64,000 bases of DNA from Pegea sp. RAD2-039 (GCA_034620365.1 JAQGEQ010000146.1:1-64000); one strand, 5' to 3'. Positions 1-12,162 are shown, counted from the stretch's first letter. The notes: generated by a model not told the origin, from the sequence alone. A program made the numbers and translations.

Positions 1-2890
1 CCAGTTTTACTTCCAACAATTGTACTTATTCCAGTTGTACTTCCACCAGTTGTACTTGCACCAGTTGTACTTGCACCAGTTTTACTTGCTCCAGTTGTAC
101 TACCTCCAGTTGTACTTGCACCAGTTGTATTTCCTTTAGTTGTAGTTTGTCCAGTTGTACTTCCACCAGTTGTACTTCTTCCAGTTGTACTTTCACCAGT
201 TGTACTTGCACTAGTTGTACTTTCACCAGTTGTACTTGCTCCAGTTGTACTTCCACCAGTTTTACTTCCACCAGTTGTACTTGCACCAGTTGTACTTGCA
301 CCAGTTTTACTTCCTCCAGTTGTACTTGCACTAGTGGTACTTGCACCAGTTGTACTTCTACCAGTTGTACTTGCACCAGTTGTACTTGCAACAGTTGTAC
401 TTCCTAAAGTCTTAATTTGTTCAGTTGTACTTCCACCAGTTGTACTTCCTTGATTCGTAGTTTGTTCGGTTGTACTTCCACCAGTTGTACTTCTACTAGT
501 TGTATTTCCATTAGTGGTACTTGCACCAGTTGTACTTCTACCAGTTTTACTTCCACCAGTTGTACTTCTACTAGTTATATTTCCACTAGTGGTACGTGCA
601 CCAGTTGTACTTTTACCAGTTGTACTTGCACCAGTTGTACTTCCTTTAGTCGTAATTTGTCCAGTTAAACTTCCACCAGTTGTACTTCTTATAGTTGTAG
701 TTTGTTCAGTTGTACTTCCTCCAGTTGTACTTCCACCAGTTGTACTTCCTTGAGTCGTAGTTTGTCTAGTTGTACTTGCACCAGTTGTACTTTCACCAGT
801 TGTACTTTTACTAGTTGTACCTCCACCAGTTGTACTTCCACCAGTTGTACTTCTTCCAGTTGTACTTTCACCAGTTGTACTTGCACTAGTTGTACTTTCA
901 CCAGTTGTACTTTCACCAGTTGTACTTCCTTGAGTCGTAGTTTGTCCAGTTGTACTTCCACCAGCTGTACTTCCTTTAGTCGTAGTTTGTTCAGTTGTAC
1001 TTGCACCAGTTGTACTTGCACCCGTTGTACTTGCACCAGTTGTACTTCTACTAGTTGTATTTCCACTAGTTGTATTTCCACTAGTTGTACTTCCACCAGT
1101 TGTACTTGCACCAGTTGTACTTGCACCAGTTGTACTTCCTATAGTTGTAGTTTGTTCAGTTGTACTTCCACCAGTTGTACTTCCTTTAGTCGTAGTTTGT
1201 TCAGTTGTACTTGCACCAGTTGTACTTGCACCCGTTGTACTTGCACCAGTTGTACTTCTACTAGTTGTATTTCCACTAGTTGTATTTCCACTAGTTGTAC
1301 TTCCACCAGTTGTACTTGCACCTGTTGTACTTGCACCAGTTGTACTTCCTATAGTTGTAGTTTGTTCAGTTGTACTTCCACCAGTTGTACTTCTACCAGT
1401 TGTACTTCTTCCAGTTGTACTTTCACCAGTTGTACTTGCACTAGTTGTACTTTCACCAGTTGTACTTTCACCAGGTGTACTTGCACCAGTTGTACTTCTA
1501 CCAGTTGTACTTCCTCCAGTTGTACTTCCACCAGTTGTACTTGCACCAGTTGTACTTTCACCAGTTGTACTTCCACCAGTTGTACTTGTACCAGTTGTAC
1601 TTCTACCATTTGTACTTCCACCAGTTGTACTTGCACCAGTTGTACTTGCACCAGTTGTACTTCCTTTATTTGTAGTTTGTCCAGTTGTATTTCCACCTGT
1701 TGTACTTCCTATAGTCGTAGTTTGTTCAGTTGTACTTCTTCCAGTTGTACTTCCACCAGTTGTAGTTGCACCAGCTGTACTTGCAGCAGTTGTACTTCTA
1801 TTAGTTGTACTTCCTTTAGTCGTAGTTTGTCCAGTTGTACTTCTTCCAGTTGTAATTGCACCAGTTGTACTTACACCAGTTGTACTTCCCTGAGTCGTAG
1901 TTTGTCCAGTTGTACTTCCACCAGTTGTACTTTCACCAGTTGTACTTCCACCAGTTGTACTTGTACCAGTTGTACTTCTACCATTTGTACTTCCACCAGT
2001 TGTACTTGCACCAGTTGTACTTCCTTTATTTGTAGTTTGTCCAGTTGTATTTCCACCTGTTGTACTTCCTATAGTCGTAGTTTGTTCAGTTGTACTTCTT
2101 CCAGTTGTACTTCCACCAGTTGTAGTTGCACCAGCTGTACTTGCAGCAGTTGTACTTCTATTAGTTGTACTTCCTTTAGTCGTAGTTTGTCCAGTTGTAC
2201 TTCTTCCAGTTGTACTTCCTCCAGTTGTACTTCCACCAGTTGTACTTCCTTGAGTCGTAGTTTGTCCAGTTGTACTTCCACCAGCTGTACTTCCTTTAGT
2301 CGTAGTTTGTTCAGTTGTACTTGCACCAGTGGTACTTGCATCAGTTGTACTTGCACCCGTTGTACTTGCACCAGTTGTACTTCTACTAGTTGTATTTCCA
2401 CTAGTTGTACTTGCTCCAGTTGTACTTCCTATAGTTGTAGTTTGTTCAGTTGTACTTCCACCAGTTGTACTTCTACCAGTTGTACTTCTTTCAGTTGTTC
2501 TTTCACCAGTTGTGCTTGCACTAGTTGTACTTTCACCAGTTGTACTTTCACCAGTTGTACTTGCACCAGTTGTACTTCTACCAGTTGTACTTCCTCCAGT
2601 TGTACTTCCACCAGTTGTACTTGCACCAGTTGTACTTCTACCATTTGTACTTCCACCAGTTGTACTTGCACCAGTTGTACTTCCTTTATTTGTAGTTTGT
2701 CCAGTTGTATTTCCACCTGTTGTACTTCCTATAGTCGTAGTTTGTTCAGTTGTACTTCTACCAGTTGTACTTGCACCAATTGTACTTGCACCAGTTGTAC
2801 TTGCAACAGTTGTACTTCCACTAGTTGTACTTCCTTTAGTCATAGTTTGTCCAGTTATACTTCTTCTAGTTGTACTTGCACTAGTAGCAT
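1..2890. repeat. 15-bp tandem repeat array, ~190 units
   Basis: The unit is CCAGTTGTACTT plus three variable bases (mostly CCA, GCA, CCT, CTA, TCA). Interspersed variant units carry TTTAGTCGTAGTTTGT-like sequence. Larger blocks are duplicated inside the array: about 1645-1853 recurs at 2005-2213 (shift 360 bp, 24 units), and about 961-1130 recurs at 1171-1340 (shift 210 bp, 14 units) and partly near 2281. All shifts are multiples of 15, which keeps the coding frame. Confidence 0.95.
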
Positions 2891-2910
2891 TAGTAGTGAT
2901 TTGTTGATTT
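1..2910 (-). CDS. mucin-like Ser/Thr-Gly repeat exon (partial)
   Basis: The whole stretch is a 15-bp tandem repeat, so several frames stay open by chance. I chose the minus-strand frame that reads Ser-Thr-Thr-Gly-X, where X is Gly, Ala, Glu, Arg or Lys, with occasional Thr-Thr-Thr-Lys-Gly or Gln units. I read it from 2910 to the window edge without meeting a stop, about 970 codons. In this frame the last base of the variable triplet falls on the third position of a Gly codon, so much of the variation is silent. The exon begins right after a good 3' splice site (T-run then ATAG at 2911-2914), and an in-frame stop lies just upstream at about 2950, so it is an internal exon. Its first exon and signal peptide are not identified. 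The product would be a secreted or surface protein dense in O-glycosylation sites. Other frames (Val-Gln-Leu-Val, Ser-Cys-Thr, Pro-Val-Val-Leu) look chemically implausible. Confidence 0.6.
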
Positions 2911-3294
2911 ACTATAAAAAATGAATATGTTTTAATGCATTTAATTTATTTTGACAAGTAAAGTTTTTAAATCGATTATACTGAATTGGTTAATTCGGTT
3001 TGTATGTAAATTTTCCGCTACAATTTCTCGAGAATACCACCAAATAGGTTAGAAATCTTGCAAAAGAGTACATATCCAAAAAAAAGATAAAATCATTAAT
3101 AATAGCTAAAGCACTTGTTATTACCTCTAACTATTTGGTAAATAAAACTTTTTGATTCGATAGCTCTTGATGTTAATCCATTCTTTTTGACTGAGTGAAG
3201 ATAAAGTGGTTTAACAGGGATTCTATTTATTCTAAATGTTCCTCCTGGTTCATTCTAATCAACAAAACATCAAATTTTTTAAGTTTAAATTTTA

Positions 3295-3475
3295 CTTATT
3301 TATATAATTTTTTACTATAATAAAGGCCAATGAGGGTTCCTGAAGTCAGCACATCTCACTAACACTTATTTCAAAAGAATTGCTATTATATATAAAAAGA
3401 AGAAAATGTATACATGGTAATTCAGTATTCTCATTCCAATTTAACAGTGAATAATTTTACAAAATTTTGATAATA
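3295..3475 (+). repeat. dispersed hairpin repeat, copy 1
   Basis: This is a diverged copy of a family whose core is AATAAACGCGAAGGAGGGTG, then CCTGAAAAGAGCACCTCTC, then GCTAACAC. Here the core is at about 3316-3364. It is followed by an ACATGG-AATTCAGTA and AACAGTGAATAATTTT tract that recurs downstream of copy 4 at 43.4 kb. Confidence 0.55.
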
Positions 3476-4689
3476 TAAAAAAGAGAAGAAGAATGATGGT
3501 TTAGAAAAACTAATTGCGGCATTATTAAATCGGTTCAACCACATGATGAACAGTACGAAAGAATCTGAGTTGATATTGATTAATGGCAGCCGGCTGCAAC
3601 TATTTATTTACAGTATGAGACTAAGTGGTGTAATTAAAGTACCAGGTTAAATTGGATATTTTATAAGATGTAATGTGTGTCGTCTGAGCTAAAATGACTT
3701 AAAGGAAGGATTAATAAAGGAAAAAATCTTTATATAAGCTAAATGAAACTTACAATAACACCAGTATGAATGGCTGAGCAGCATGTTGGAGATGTTATAT
3801 GGTAACTTAACTCCGCCTTGTCTTGAAGAAGCATTTTCATTAGTCTTATTCCACCAATCACCAAGCAGTTTTTAATTTCACATCTAGAACATCTAACTAC
3901 CCAACTATCAAAAAGTTGAGATAATAATTCCGCAGTTTGAGTACAATTAAAACCTGTGTATAAAGATTTAGTTCTGTCAAACCAGTATAATCAAACTAAT
4001 GATTATATTATTATAGTATGTAATAATATGCATCAGAAAATGTTTTATATAATTATATATATTGTAAGTAAAAGCAACAAAATTTATGAAATATTTTATA
4101 TTTCACTTTTTATTGTTTCTGTAATATAATAATTATTTCAAAATACTTTACTTACTGTAATCAGCCTTTAACGAGACTACCTTAGAAGATGCAAAACAGA
4201 ATATTAGCAGAACAAAGAAAGACTTTGCTGATAAGATACCTTTAGGAATCATTTGTATTCTTATATCTAGAAAACAAAAAATAAATAGATTTTAAATTGT
4301 AAACGTGTTTAAAGTAGTTCAAGTTTTATTTCTATTTTCAAAGAAATACAAAAACTCATAAACACTTTTATAATCTTTGTGATATTTTAATCCTAAGAAC
4401 TTAATGATTTATCAACGTTAAAAGGCTTTATAAACAACACAGTTTAATCAGCAGAAACGATATCAATTATTTCTATAGATGCGTGATGAAATTAAAAACA
4501 TATATTATATTCAACCAAATCAATATCTATTGTCAACAGTAAAATACTAAATAATTAATAAGAATATTATTTTTCTAAATTCTAATTTATTTTCATTTAC
4601 TAAGCTACAGTTACTGAAGCGACACAACTACATTCAACTGAGAACTACAATTATTTTATCCTAACCAAAGCTTTCTGATTGATTATCTT

Positions 4690-4775
4690 ATTTTATTACA
4701 ATAAACGCGAAGGAGGGTGCATGAAAAAAGCACCTCTTGCTGACACACATTCTTACAATTAATAATACCAGTAAT
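4690..4775 (+). repeat. dispersed hairpin repeat, copy 2
   Basis: The core is well preserved at about 4698-4748: AATAAACGCGAAGGAGGGTG, then a short loop, then AGCACCTCTTGCTGACAC. GGTGC and GCACC can pair as a stem-loop. The flanks do not match copy 1 as far as copy 4 does. Confidence 0.6.
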
Positions 4776-6224
4776 TAAGATACAATTATAGAATAAAAAG
4801 CATGTAACACTGGCAATTTTTTTATTTTTTAGTCTAAGAAATAAATATACTCTATCAAAAATGCTATATTTTTCTATTGATAATTATAAATAGTTCTATT
4901 GATATCTAAATAGAGCAGAATAACAAGTTAATAAAAAATATACAAATTTACTGAAATAAATTTAGTATAAAATAGTCAATAGATGTTTAGTCTATTCGAT
5001 ACCTCTTAAATTATTTTTAAGACTATATAGAATAAAATAAAATCTTCAAGTTAGCCCTATACGAAACATTTTAAAAGCCAATTGCTTCTGATTTCAGTTG
5101 AACTTCAACTCAGACAAGTTCTCACTAAGTAAAGAAATTAAACATAATTTCACCTATTTATTACTTTTACTAAATTTACTTTTGTAATTTGGATTACAAA
5201 ACAATTTGAAAAGACTTAAAAAGCTATTTTTTAATATCAGTTTTGGCTTTAAGAAATATTTAAAATGCAAATTTGCATTTAGATTACTTAATAATGAAAT
5301 TAAGTCTTTAAAGGTGTCACGAAGTGAATCATCTACAGAAAGAGGAATAGTCTAATCTGTTGGAGAAAAGTTAAAGTATTCTAACAAATAGAAAGAATAA
5401 AAAATAAAAGAGACTAATTTTAAATTTCAAATTTTTAACATCTATAAATATCTACTTGACTTATCCTGATTTTACTAACATCAATTGCAAAAGCTTGACT
5501 AAAAGCTTTATTAAATGTTAAAGTTTCCAAGCTCCAAGAAACTTGTTTCTTTATTTCTTATAAATTTATTCTATTTTCAAATGCTCTAATGGCATTTATC
5601 CTTTTTTCAATTCTATAATATTCTAAGAATTAAAGATATTAATTAAGGCAAAGCAAAAAATTAAAACAAATGAATAAAAATATTCTTAATCGAATTGTTA
5701 AACCAGATGTGTGAAACAAAAAGATATCTTTTGGATACAAATGGTTCAATTTAAAATTTAATGATTTTTTGTTAATTCATTGAAACTATTCATCGATAAA
5801 ATTTCTTTAAAAGTTTATAAGTTTGCTTCAAATGATTATACAATCAAACTTAACTTCTGGGACAAAATTAAAAGTTTTAGAAACTTTCCTAAGAAACTGA
5901 ATAAAAATTGAAGCAAGACAAACTGATATTTGTTTTCTTATCTTATTTGAGATGTTCAAAAAAGTTGACTGGTTCACTTCGGTGAAGCAAATAATAAGAA
6001 AATTCAATGAAAATATTCTTAATCGAATTGTTTAAGCAGATGTGTGAAACGAGGAGACATTATTTTGTTTTGTGATAAAATAACTTCAACTTTTTTACAA
6101 CTTCGATGTCATCCTGATGAATATGGGTGTCAGAAAACTAAAGTATGCTTTCCACAAAATATAGACTATTATAAACTTTTTGAATATTTATCTCATCAAT
6201 GTCAGGTAACAAGAATTGTAATTT

Positions 6225-6630
6225 AATAAAAAGCAGTTTTATTGTAAATTTTTTATTTACTCGGCCAAGCAATAAAAATTAAATAACCTACCCGCTTCTA
6301 AAAATAAACTAATAAGGTAGCAAAAGTATAATAACATAATAATTACATACACTTTATAAATTAGAATATAATTAAATCAGTTTAATTTAACTGCAAATTT
6401 TGGTAATTTTTTGAAGATTCAAAGTATTTCTTTGAAAATTGTCAGATTAAAAAGGTTTGTAAATTAATTAAAAGCAGTTTTAGTTTTAAAACTTTTCATT
6501 TACTTGGCTAGGCAAGAAAAATTAAACAACCTTATTAAACTAAATTAATAAAAAAATTCAATATATAATATCATAATAATTACATAAACTTTTTTAATCA
6601 ATCTATAATTCAGTCAGTTTAAATGCGATT
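6225..6630 (+). repeat. local direct duplication (~165 bp, two copies)
   Basis: The tract beginning AAAAGCAGTTTTA, with ATTTACTCGGCCAAGCAA inside, at 6230-6395 recurs in diverged form at 6470-6630 (ATTTACTTGGCTAGGCAAG). No coding potential is seen. Confidence 0.6.
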
Positions 6631-6920
6631 CAGTTTGAATCAAAAAAAGTTTGTTTTTAAAAATTATTTTAGTAAGATTTTATTCACTGTAAAATATCTT
6701 GGTTAAGAATTTCACAATCTCAATATTTTTTCAAAATTAATGCAAGCTAAACCAAATTTTAATCTAATAGAAAATCAAGGTTTGTTGAAGATTAAATAGA
6801 AAAAGATGAACTAAAAAATATAACTAGTTATCAAAACATTTAAGAATTGGTTTGAAAATATGATACAATTCATAATGAATGTGTTTCAAGTAACTTGAAT
6901 TATCACTTATCTCTTATATT

Positions 6921-9900
6921 ATGTTTCAATATGATGAATTTAGAAAACGAATATACAATCGTTCGGATTCATGTAATAATGCTACATATTATCAATGTCC
7001 TGGAAGATACAACAAATGTATTCTACGAGAAAAGGTGAAGGATGGAATATATGATTGTAAGAATGGTGCTGATGAAGTTGGTAGTTTAAAGTGTTTTAAT
7101 CAAACTGAGTTTACTTGTAAGGATAATCGTCGATATATTCCTCGATATCGTGTCAATGATGGTTTCAGTGATTGTAAAGATAGCTCAGATGAAAATAGTA
7201 CTCAGAAAAATTGTTTTTTCCATGAATTTAAATGTAATTTAGATAAAAGGAAGAAAACCCGTTGTATACCTAGATCCTGGGTGGGTAACTCAATAAAAGA
7301 TTTTGAATCAGGAGAAGATGAAAGTCATAGATTCAAATAATGTATAGAAAATGAAGTTGAATGTTTAGATAAAAGCAGATGTCTTCCACAAAAACTAATT
7401 TGTGATGGAATCTTGAACTGTAAAAATGGAAGTGATGAAATTGAAATGTGTGATCTGAATAATTATCTGAGAAGTTTTAGAGGTGAAATTGTTTTCGTTA
7501 CTTCAAAGTCAATTTTTAGTGGATTGAAAAATGTTTACATCGAAGGGTTGCAATATTATTCTAATCTTGTTTTCGGTGATAATTGTCAAATAAAAACTAA
7601 TAGCTTTATTGGGTTACCAACTAAATTCCAAAATCAAACAACTTCTGATAGCAGCATATGTTCAAATATACAAGAAAAATGTTTGAACGAACAAAACCAG
7701 TTTATTTGTTCAAAATGTCTAGATAACAAAACTATAATATTCAACTCACAAATTTGTGACAACATAATCGACTGTCCCGACGCATCAGATGAATGTACAT
7801 GCGAGAAATCTTCAATTGAATCACTTTGTCCGAAGTTTTATCCAAAAATGACATCAAGTAATTTAAAAAACCTCACAAGACATCATTTTGAAATACTTTT
7901 TAATAATATTGATGATTTAGAAAATGGAATAGACGAGAAAGTTTGCAGCAAACAAGTTTTGTCTTTGTTATTTGACTCAAACCAAAAAAATAAAACACTT
8001 CATACTTGCTCATCACACAATTTGAGGAAAAACAAAGCTAATAGAGTCGTTCCAGTTAGATCATGTGACCATAAGGTAGACTGCCACTTAAAAGACGATG
8101 AATGTTCAGAACTATGTATCAACAGCAGCTTAAAATGGTCAGAAAATGGATTTGCAGAAACTTTTAATCAAAATTTTGACAAATTTAGTTTAACTGAATG
8201 CTTCCCTTTTTTACGACTAACAAGCAATTTATCTTCTAAAAGATCTCTGTATTTAGTGATAGATTACAAAAACTTACCGCCAAGTTTATTTTTAGAAAAG
8301 AAATTACTAGTAAAATCTAGCAAAATTATGATAGAAAACCAAAACCTTTACAATAATAAGTCACTTATTACGATGAAAATTGATAGTTACAAAAATATCA
8401 CTATCACATCAATGTTAGATTTTTGTAACATCCGAAAGTATTTATGTTCATGGAGGTTTTATTGTAAATCAGAAGAAATTGAAAGTATCGACTTGACTAA
8501 AGTTTGTGATTACAATGTTGATTGTCTAGATAGTTCAGATGAAATGAACTGCTCGAAAAAGACTCATTTCTACTGCTGGAATAACAATTCCAAGTTTATT
8601 GAAAAAAGCAAGTATTTGGATGGTCGAAAAGACTGTTCTGACGGTTCAGATGAATGTTTAAACTACTTTTCATCGGTATATGAGATGATTAAAAGCCACT
8701 TTCTTCGTTACTTTATTTGGTTTGTCACAGGTCTTACTATAACTGTTAACATTTATGTTATTTGGAAGCATTGTTTGAAATTAAAAGAAGCTGAAAGTAA
8801 AAGTTCAGTGAAGTATGTGAATACATTTCTTTTATGCCAGCTAGCAGTTTCTGATTTAGTAATGGGAGTCTCTTTGTTGATACTTGGTGTGAAGTCATTT
8901 CAATATTCAGGTCAATATTGCATTCATGATTTTGAATGGAGAGCAAGTACTACTTGTAACGTGGTTGGTGTGCTTGCTGTGTTTTTATCTCAAACATCAA
9001 TGTCTACTTTAGTACTAATCAAAACTTTGAGATTGTATCTTACTGTTTGCCCATATAAAACTAATCGATTAAACCACAAGCTCATCAGACTTGTTTCATT
9101 CTTTTCTTTGGTGTTTTGTTTCCTGTTTGCAATGATTCCAGTGTGGTTCAAATATAACTTTGCTGACCAACTTTATATTGAATCAAATCCTTTTTTCCTA
9201 GATCAATCGGTAAATCACACCACAGTTGAAATGTTTTACAGAAAAACTAAAATAATTCTCAGTAACCTTCCTAATACATCATTAATGTTCGACAACAGCC
9301 GTGGTACAAACTTAAGCTATCAATTCATTAAAACATATTTCGAAAGTGGAAAAAGAGAATCTCTGTCTCAGTCCCGAGACGTTAAAATAAAAAATTTCTT
9401 TGGATACTTCAGTACCTCTCCTGTTTGCTTTCCAAATCTTTATACAAGTATTTCATCATCTCATTTTATTCTTTCATTGATCATTATAACCTTCAATACT
9501 TGTTCATTTGTATATATTTGCGCAGCTTATAGCTACATTTTCTACACCACTAAGAAAAGCTCAAAATCTGTTAAACAATCAAAAAATGCAAATCAAATGG
9601 GAAAAATGAAATTACGAGTTTTCCTCATCATTATAACAGATATATCTTGTTGGTTACCAGTTATAATCATGTCTATTCTAAGCTATAGTGGATACAAGCT
9701 TGATGGTGAAGTACTTCCTTATTCTGCTACCATTATCCTACCAATCAATAGTGCAATAAATCCAATCATTTATTCAGGTATCGATAAAACCATTACAAAC
9801 TTCATTAAATTAAAATGTTGTAGAATGAAGCAAGAATCAGTCCAAAAAAATGAAAGTATTGAACTTAAAACCATTAAATCGGCTGGAAGGAAATTTGAAA

Positions 9901-9923
9901 ATTGTACATCACATCACAAATAA
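6921..9923 (+). CDS. LDLa-repeat class A GPCR (GRL101/relaxin-receptor-like), interrupted by one stop
   Basis: Residues from 6921 read as LDL-receptor class A modules (Cys-rich, with DC..SDE calcium motifs). An in-frame TAA stands at 7338-7340, and the same frame then continues without a break to 9923. Downstream of the stop there are more LDLa modules (near 7341-7455, 7690-7800, 8010-8115, 8430-8550 and 8560-8655), many N-glycosylation sites, and a seven-helix domain from about 8695. The domain shows a TM2 region of the form NTFLLCQLAVSDLVMG, a Cys pair around the extracellular loop, and an NPIIY motif in TM7 near 9765. The usual DRY at the end of TM3 is replaced by a KTLRLY-type sequence. 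Such receptors bind peptide or glycoprotein ligands. No signal peptide precedes the first LDLa and a stop lies 30 bases upstream of the ATG, so the 5' end may be lost or lie in an unseen exon. No leucine-rich repeats are obvious. Either a decaying gene or a real gene with an assembly error; the intact 7TM frame favours recent or spurious damage. Confidence 0.75.
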
Positions 9924-10530
9924 TGGTTTTAAATGGTATTTTTACAGTTGTAATCAGAATAAGTTTTATGTTTTCAGTAATTATGTATTTGTGTGTTTTT
10001 GAACTCTAAAATTTCAATTTTTAGCGTAAAAAAAATTGAAAATTTTACAATAGTATATATAGCTTTATATTAAAATAAGCTTTTATTAAATCAATCTTTT
10101 AAAATAGTAAACTCATCTTTGAAAGATTAAATTGTTTTAGTTTGATGTATGTCTACTATTTATGTGTATATGAAATATGCTTATTGTTAATCAAAATGCA
10201 AATCACTTTATATAAGACTTTAGTATAGTAATCCCATTTGCTTCATCTGGTTGTTATCAAATATATCATCAATTTTCTTGCTCGCATCACTACAGATGAG
10301 ATGAAACCAGGAGAGGCGTTTAATACATTCTATTGCCGGATCTTCACCCGAGCAAATTTTATTACAGGATTGCAATCTTGTTTTGATGAAGTCGGTTTGT
10401 TGGAGTTTTTATGTACTTTGATCGTAAGGTCTTGCCACTTTTATTTGTATCCAACATAGTTTTAACTTTTATGAAAGATTTTTAGTGTAACAAAAAAGTT
10501 TAAATCGATTTCTTATCCAGATAGAATAAT
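9924..10530. other. non-coding; possible gag-like remnant
   Basis: This is the 3' flank of the GPCR. A GC-richer patch at 10238-10459 is open on plus and contains a MKPGEAFNTFYCRIF then FITGLQ..LLEF arrangement. That is vaguely like the core of retrotransposon Gag proteins with the middle missing. This is weak and could be coincidence. Confidence 0.25.
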
Positions 10531-10534
10531 TTAT

Positions 10535-10705
10535 CACAAGCATTATACAAATCACTTACAAACAATGATTTCATCTATCTATAAGCACTCTTACAAATAA
10601 AATATAACCTTATATATAACCTTATTTAAAAAGAATTCAATTATCACCAAAAACTTTTCAATATTGGTTGAAAAAAAATCGTTCTTAACTGCGAGTTATA
10701 TCTTA
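10535..10705 (+). repeat. direct repeat of the sequence at 22605-22772
   Basis: About 165 bases (ACAAATCACTTACAAACAAT ... TCTTAACTGCGAGTTATA) recur in the same orientation at 22605-22772 with few changes. Here the tract lies just upstream of the truncated third gene copy; there it lies just downstream of the right inverted arm. That is what a former tandem array of the Leu-rich gene would leave. Confidence 0.8.
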
Positions 10706-10789
10706 TTTTCTAGTTTAAGAACAAATTTTATCAATAAAGTTTTAGCAAATTATTTACCCAAATTTTGAATCAACCTTAAATTTAGAACT

Positions 10790-11382
10790 TTTTTCATAAA
10801 CCTGTTACCAACTGTTTCAGATCTTAGTTACGTTCAGTTATTTAAGCTGATTGAATATACTTTGGTACTTGAGCACCAACATACAGCATAGACGTTACCC
10901 AAATAGCAATCTTAATTTTGTTTTCTATAACTTGTTTCTGTTAAATATTAACTATTTTGGTTAACAAAGATAAACAATTGTTATAAAATATTTTACAAAT
11001 TTCTGAAGCTTGTAAGATACCAAGCATAAAAAAGTTTTTATTTTCAATAGTGGAATTTAAATTCTTTAGAAGCAGGAAAATCTTAGAAGGAGTTCTTGTA
11101 AATGTACTATTTCTAAGTTCTGTTTATTGTGATGATCCAATTTCTGACTTACAAGCTGAAATACTAATAAAATTGTTAATAACTTTGGAAAGAGGATCTC
11201 AAGCAAATCTTATTTCAATCCAACTTTTGCTAATCACTTTACTTGACGATAACAACAAAAATCTTAGCAGCCTTTTTCCTTTATTTTTACTCAGCGGAGG
11301 TTTAGGTGCTGGGGGCGCAAACATGATAGCAACAAACCCGCTTCTCTTATCATTGCTTCTAACTAAAAAAACTGGTTGTTAA
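10790..11382 (+). pseudogene. truncated third copy of the Leu-rich secreted gene
   Basis: 10800-11195 matches the promoter region and start of exon 1 of the plus-strand copy at 18.7-19.1 kb, including the hydrophobic signal peptide. The sequence then jumps, in frame, into the Leu-rich exon 3 region corresponding to about 20190-20355, and stops at 11380-11382 after LLLTKKTGC. The rest of exon 1, intron 1, exon 2 and intron 2 are deleted. The codon that is the ATG start in both other copies is AGG here (11074-11076). The frame stays open upstream only to a GTG, so normal initiation is lost. Confidence 0.8.
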
Positions 11383-12162
11383 CTTGTTGATTATATAACA
11401 CAACTAGTAAAATTTTATCTGAATATAACATAACATTTTTATGATTGTATGATTGCATTATGATTGTATGATAAACTAGCTAACACCTTTCTGATTAACT
11501 TTAATCAATTAATTTTTAAATTACATCGTTTTATATTAAGAAACTAAGGCCTTTTCGTGTTATGATCATTTGAAACTTTCACTTACAAGTTTATATTTAA
11601 ATATTACGTAGAAAAAATTTAACTAATATGGTTTACATATAGTAGATTGCTGATTCAAATAGCAAATCTAATAATATTGCACAACTTCTGGATTAAACAC
11701 ACTCAACTGTAAATCAAACAGTTACAGTAAAAAAACATAGAGTACCTTACAAAGCTTTTAATAGTACGATCACAAGTTATGAACGCAAAAGGCTGAATGA
11801 TAGTTACTAATATTTGTGGAATTAGTCGTCTCCACCAAGCAAATTATAATATATAAAAATCCCAAATTCGTGCAATGTTTCTTCAACTTTACTGATCACA
11901 TAAAGTCAAACAACAAAATGCTGTAATCAAAGCTAAGACATCATCCAGTGTAAAATTTGGTTGCCTGATCCATATACATGCAAATTGCATATCACCATTT
12001 AGGCCGAGGTAAGGTTACTGAGGAACGCAACAAAATCAATTTGTAATTTCTAAGCTTAGGTTTAGATAAGAATGGTTAGTATAAAATAATACAGCTAAGC
12101 GCTGAGGAGCTTAAGAATGGTTTTAGTTAGGATAATTAATATGCTTTTTAAAGTTTCACTTG
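11383..12162. other. flank; left inverted-arm end begins near 11560
   Basis: No gene is seen. From about 11560 onward this sequence is the reverse complement of the region ending near 22590. The tract 11383-11560 has no counterpart that I could find. Confidence 0.6.

Larger units (their letters stand above)
2925..6900. other. non-coding stretch with small repeats
   Basis: I found no convincing exon in about 4 kb. It holds two copies of the dispersed hairpin repeat (near 3310 and 4700). A duplicated 45-bp tract lies at about 5672-5719 and 6006-6052. A duplicated ~165-bp tract lies at about 6225-6395 and 6463-6630. The 60-codon ORF at 6044-6226 begins inside the duplicated tract and shows no family resemblance. 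Upstream exons of the mucin-like gene could lie here but I could not locate them. Confidence 0.6.

Noticed and set aside
26..2716. Minus-strand Val-Gln-Leu-Val and plus-strand Pro-Val-Val-Leu / Gln-Leu-Tyr ORFs
   Set aside because: Shadows of the same array in other frames, each broken repeatedly by stops.
702..2924. 740-codon plus-strand ORF of Ser-Cys-Thr repeats
   Set aside because: It is open only because of the 15-bp repeat; the opposite strand gives a sensible mucin-like frame with a splice acceptor, while this one would be an implausible Cys-rich repeat.
7326..7349. 24-base GT...AG stretch that would splice out the GPCR stop codon
   Set aside because: It is too short to be an intron and lacks a usable branch region; I treat the TAA as a true stop.
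10238..10459. Retrotransposon Gag fragment
   Set aside because: Only a short arrangement of residues recalls Gag; no zinc knuckle, protease or LTR is nearby. Kept only as a weak note.
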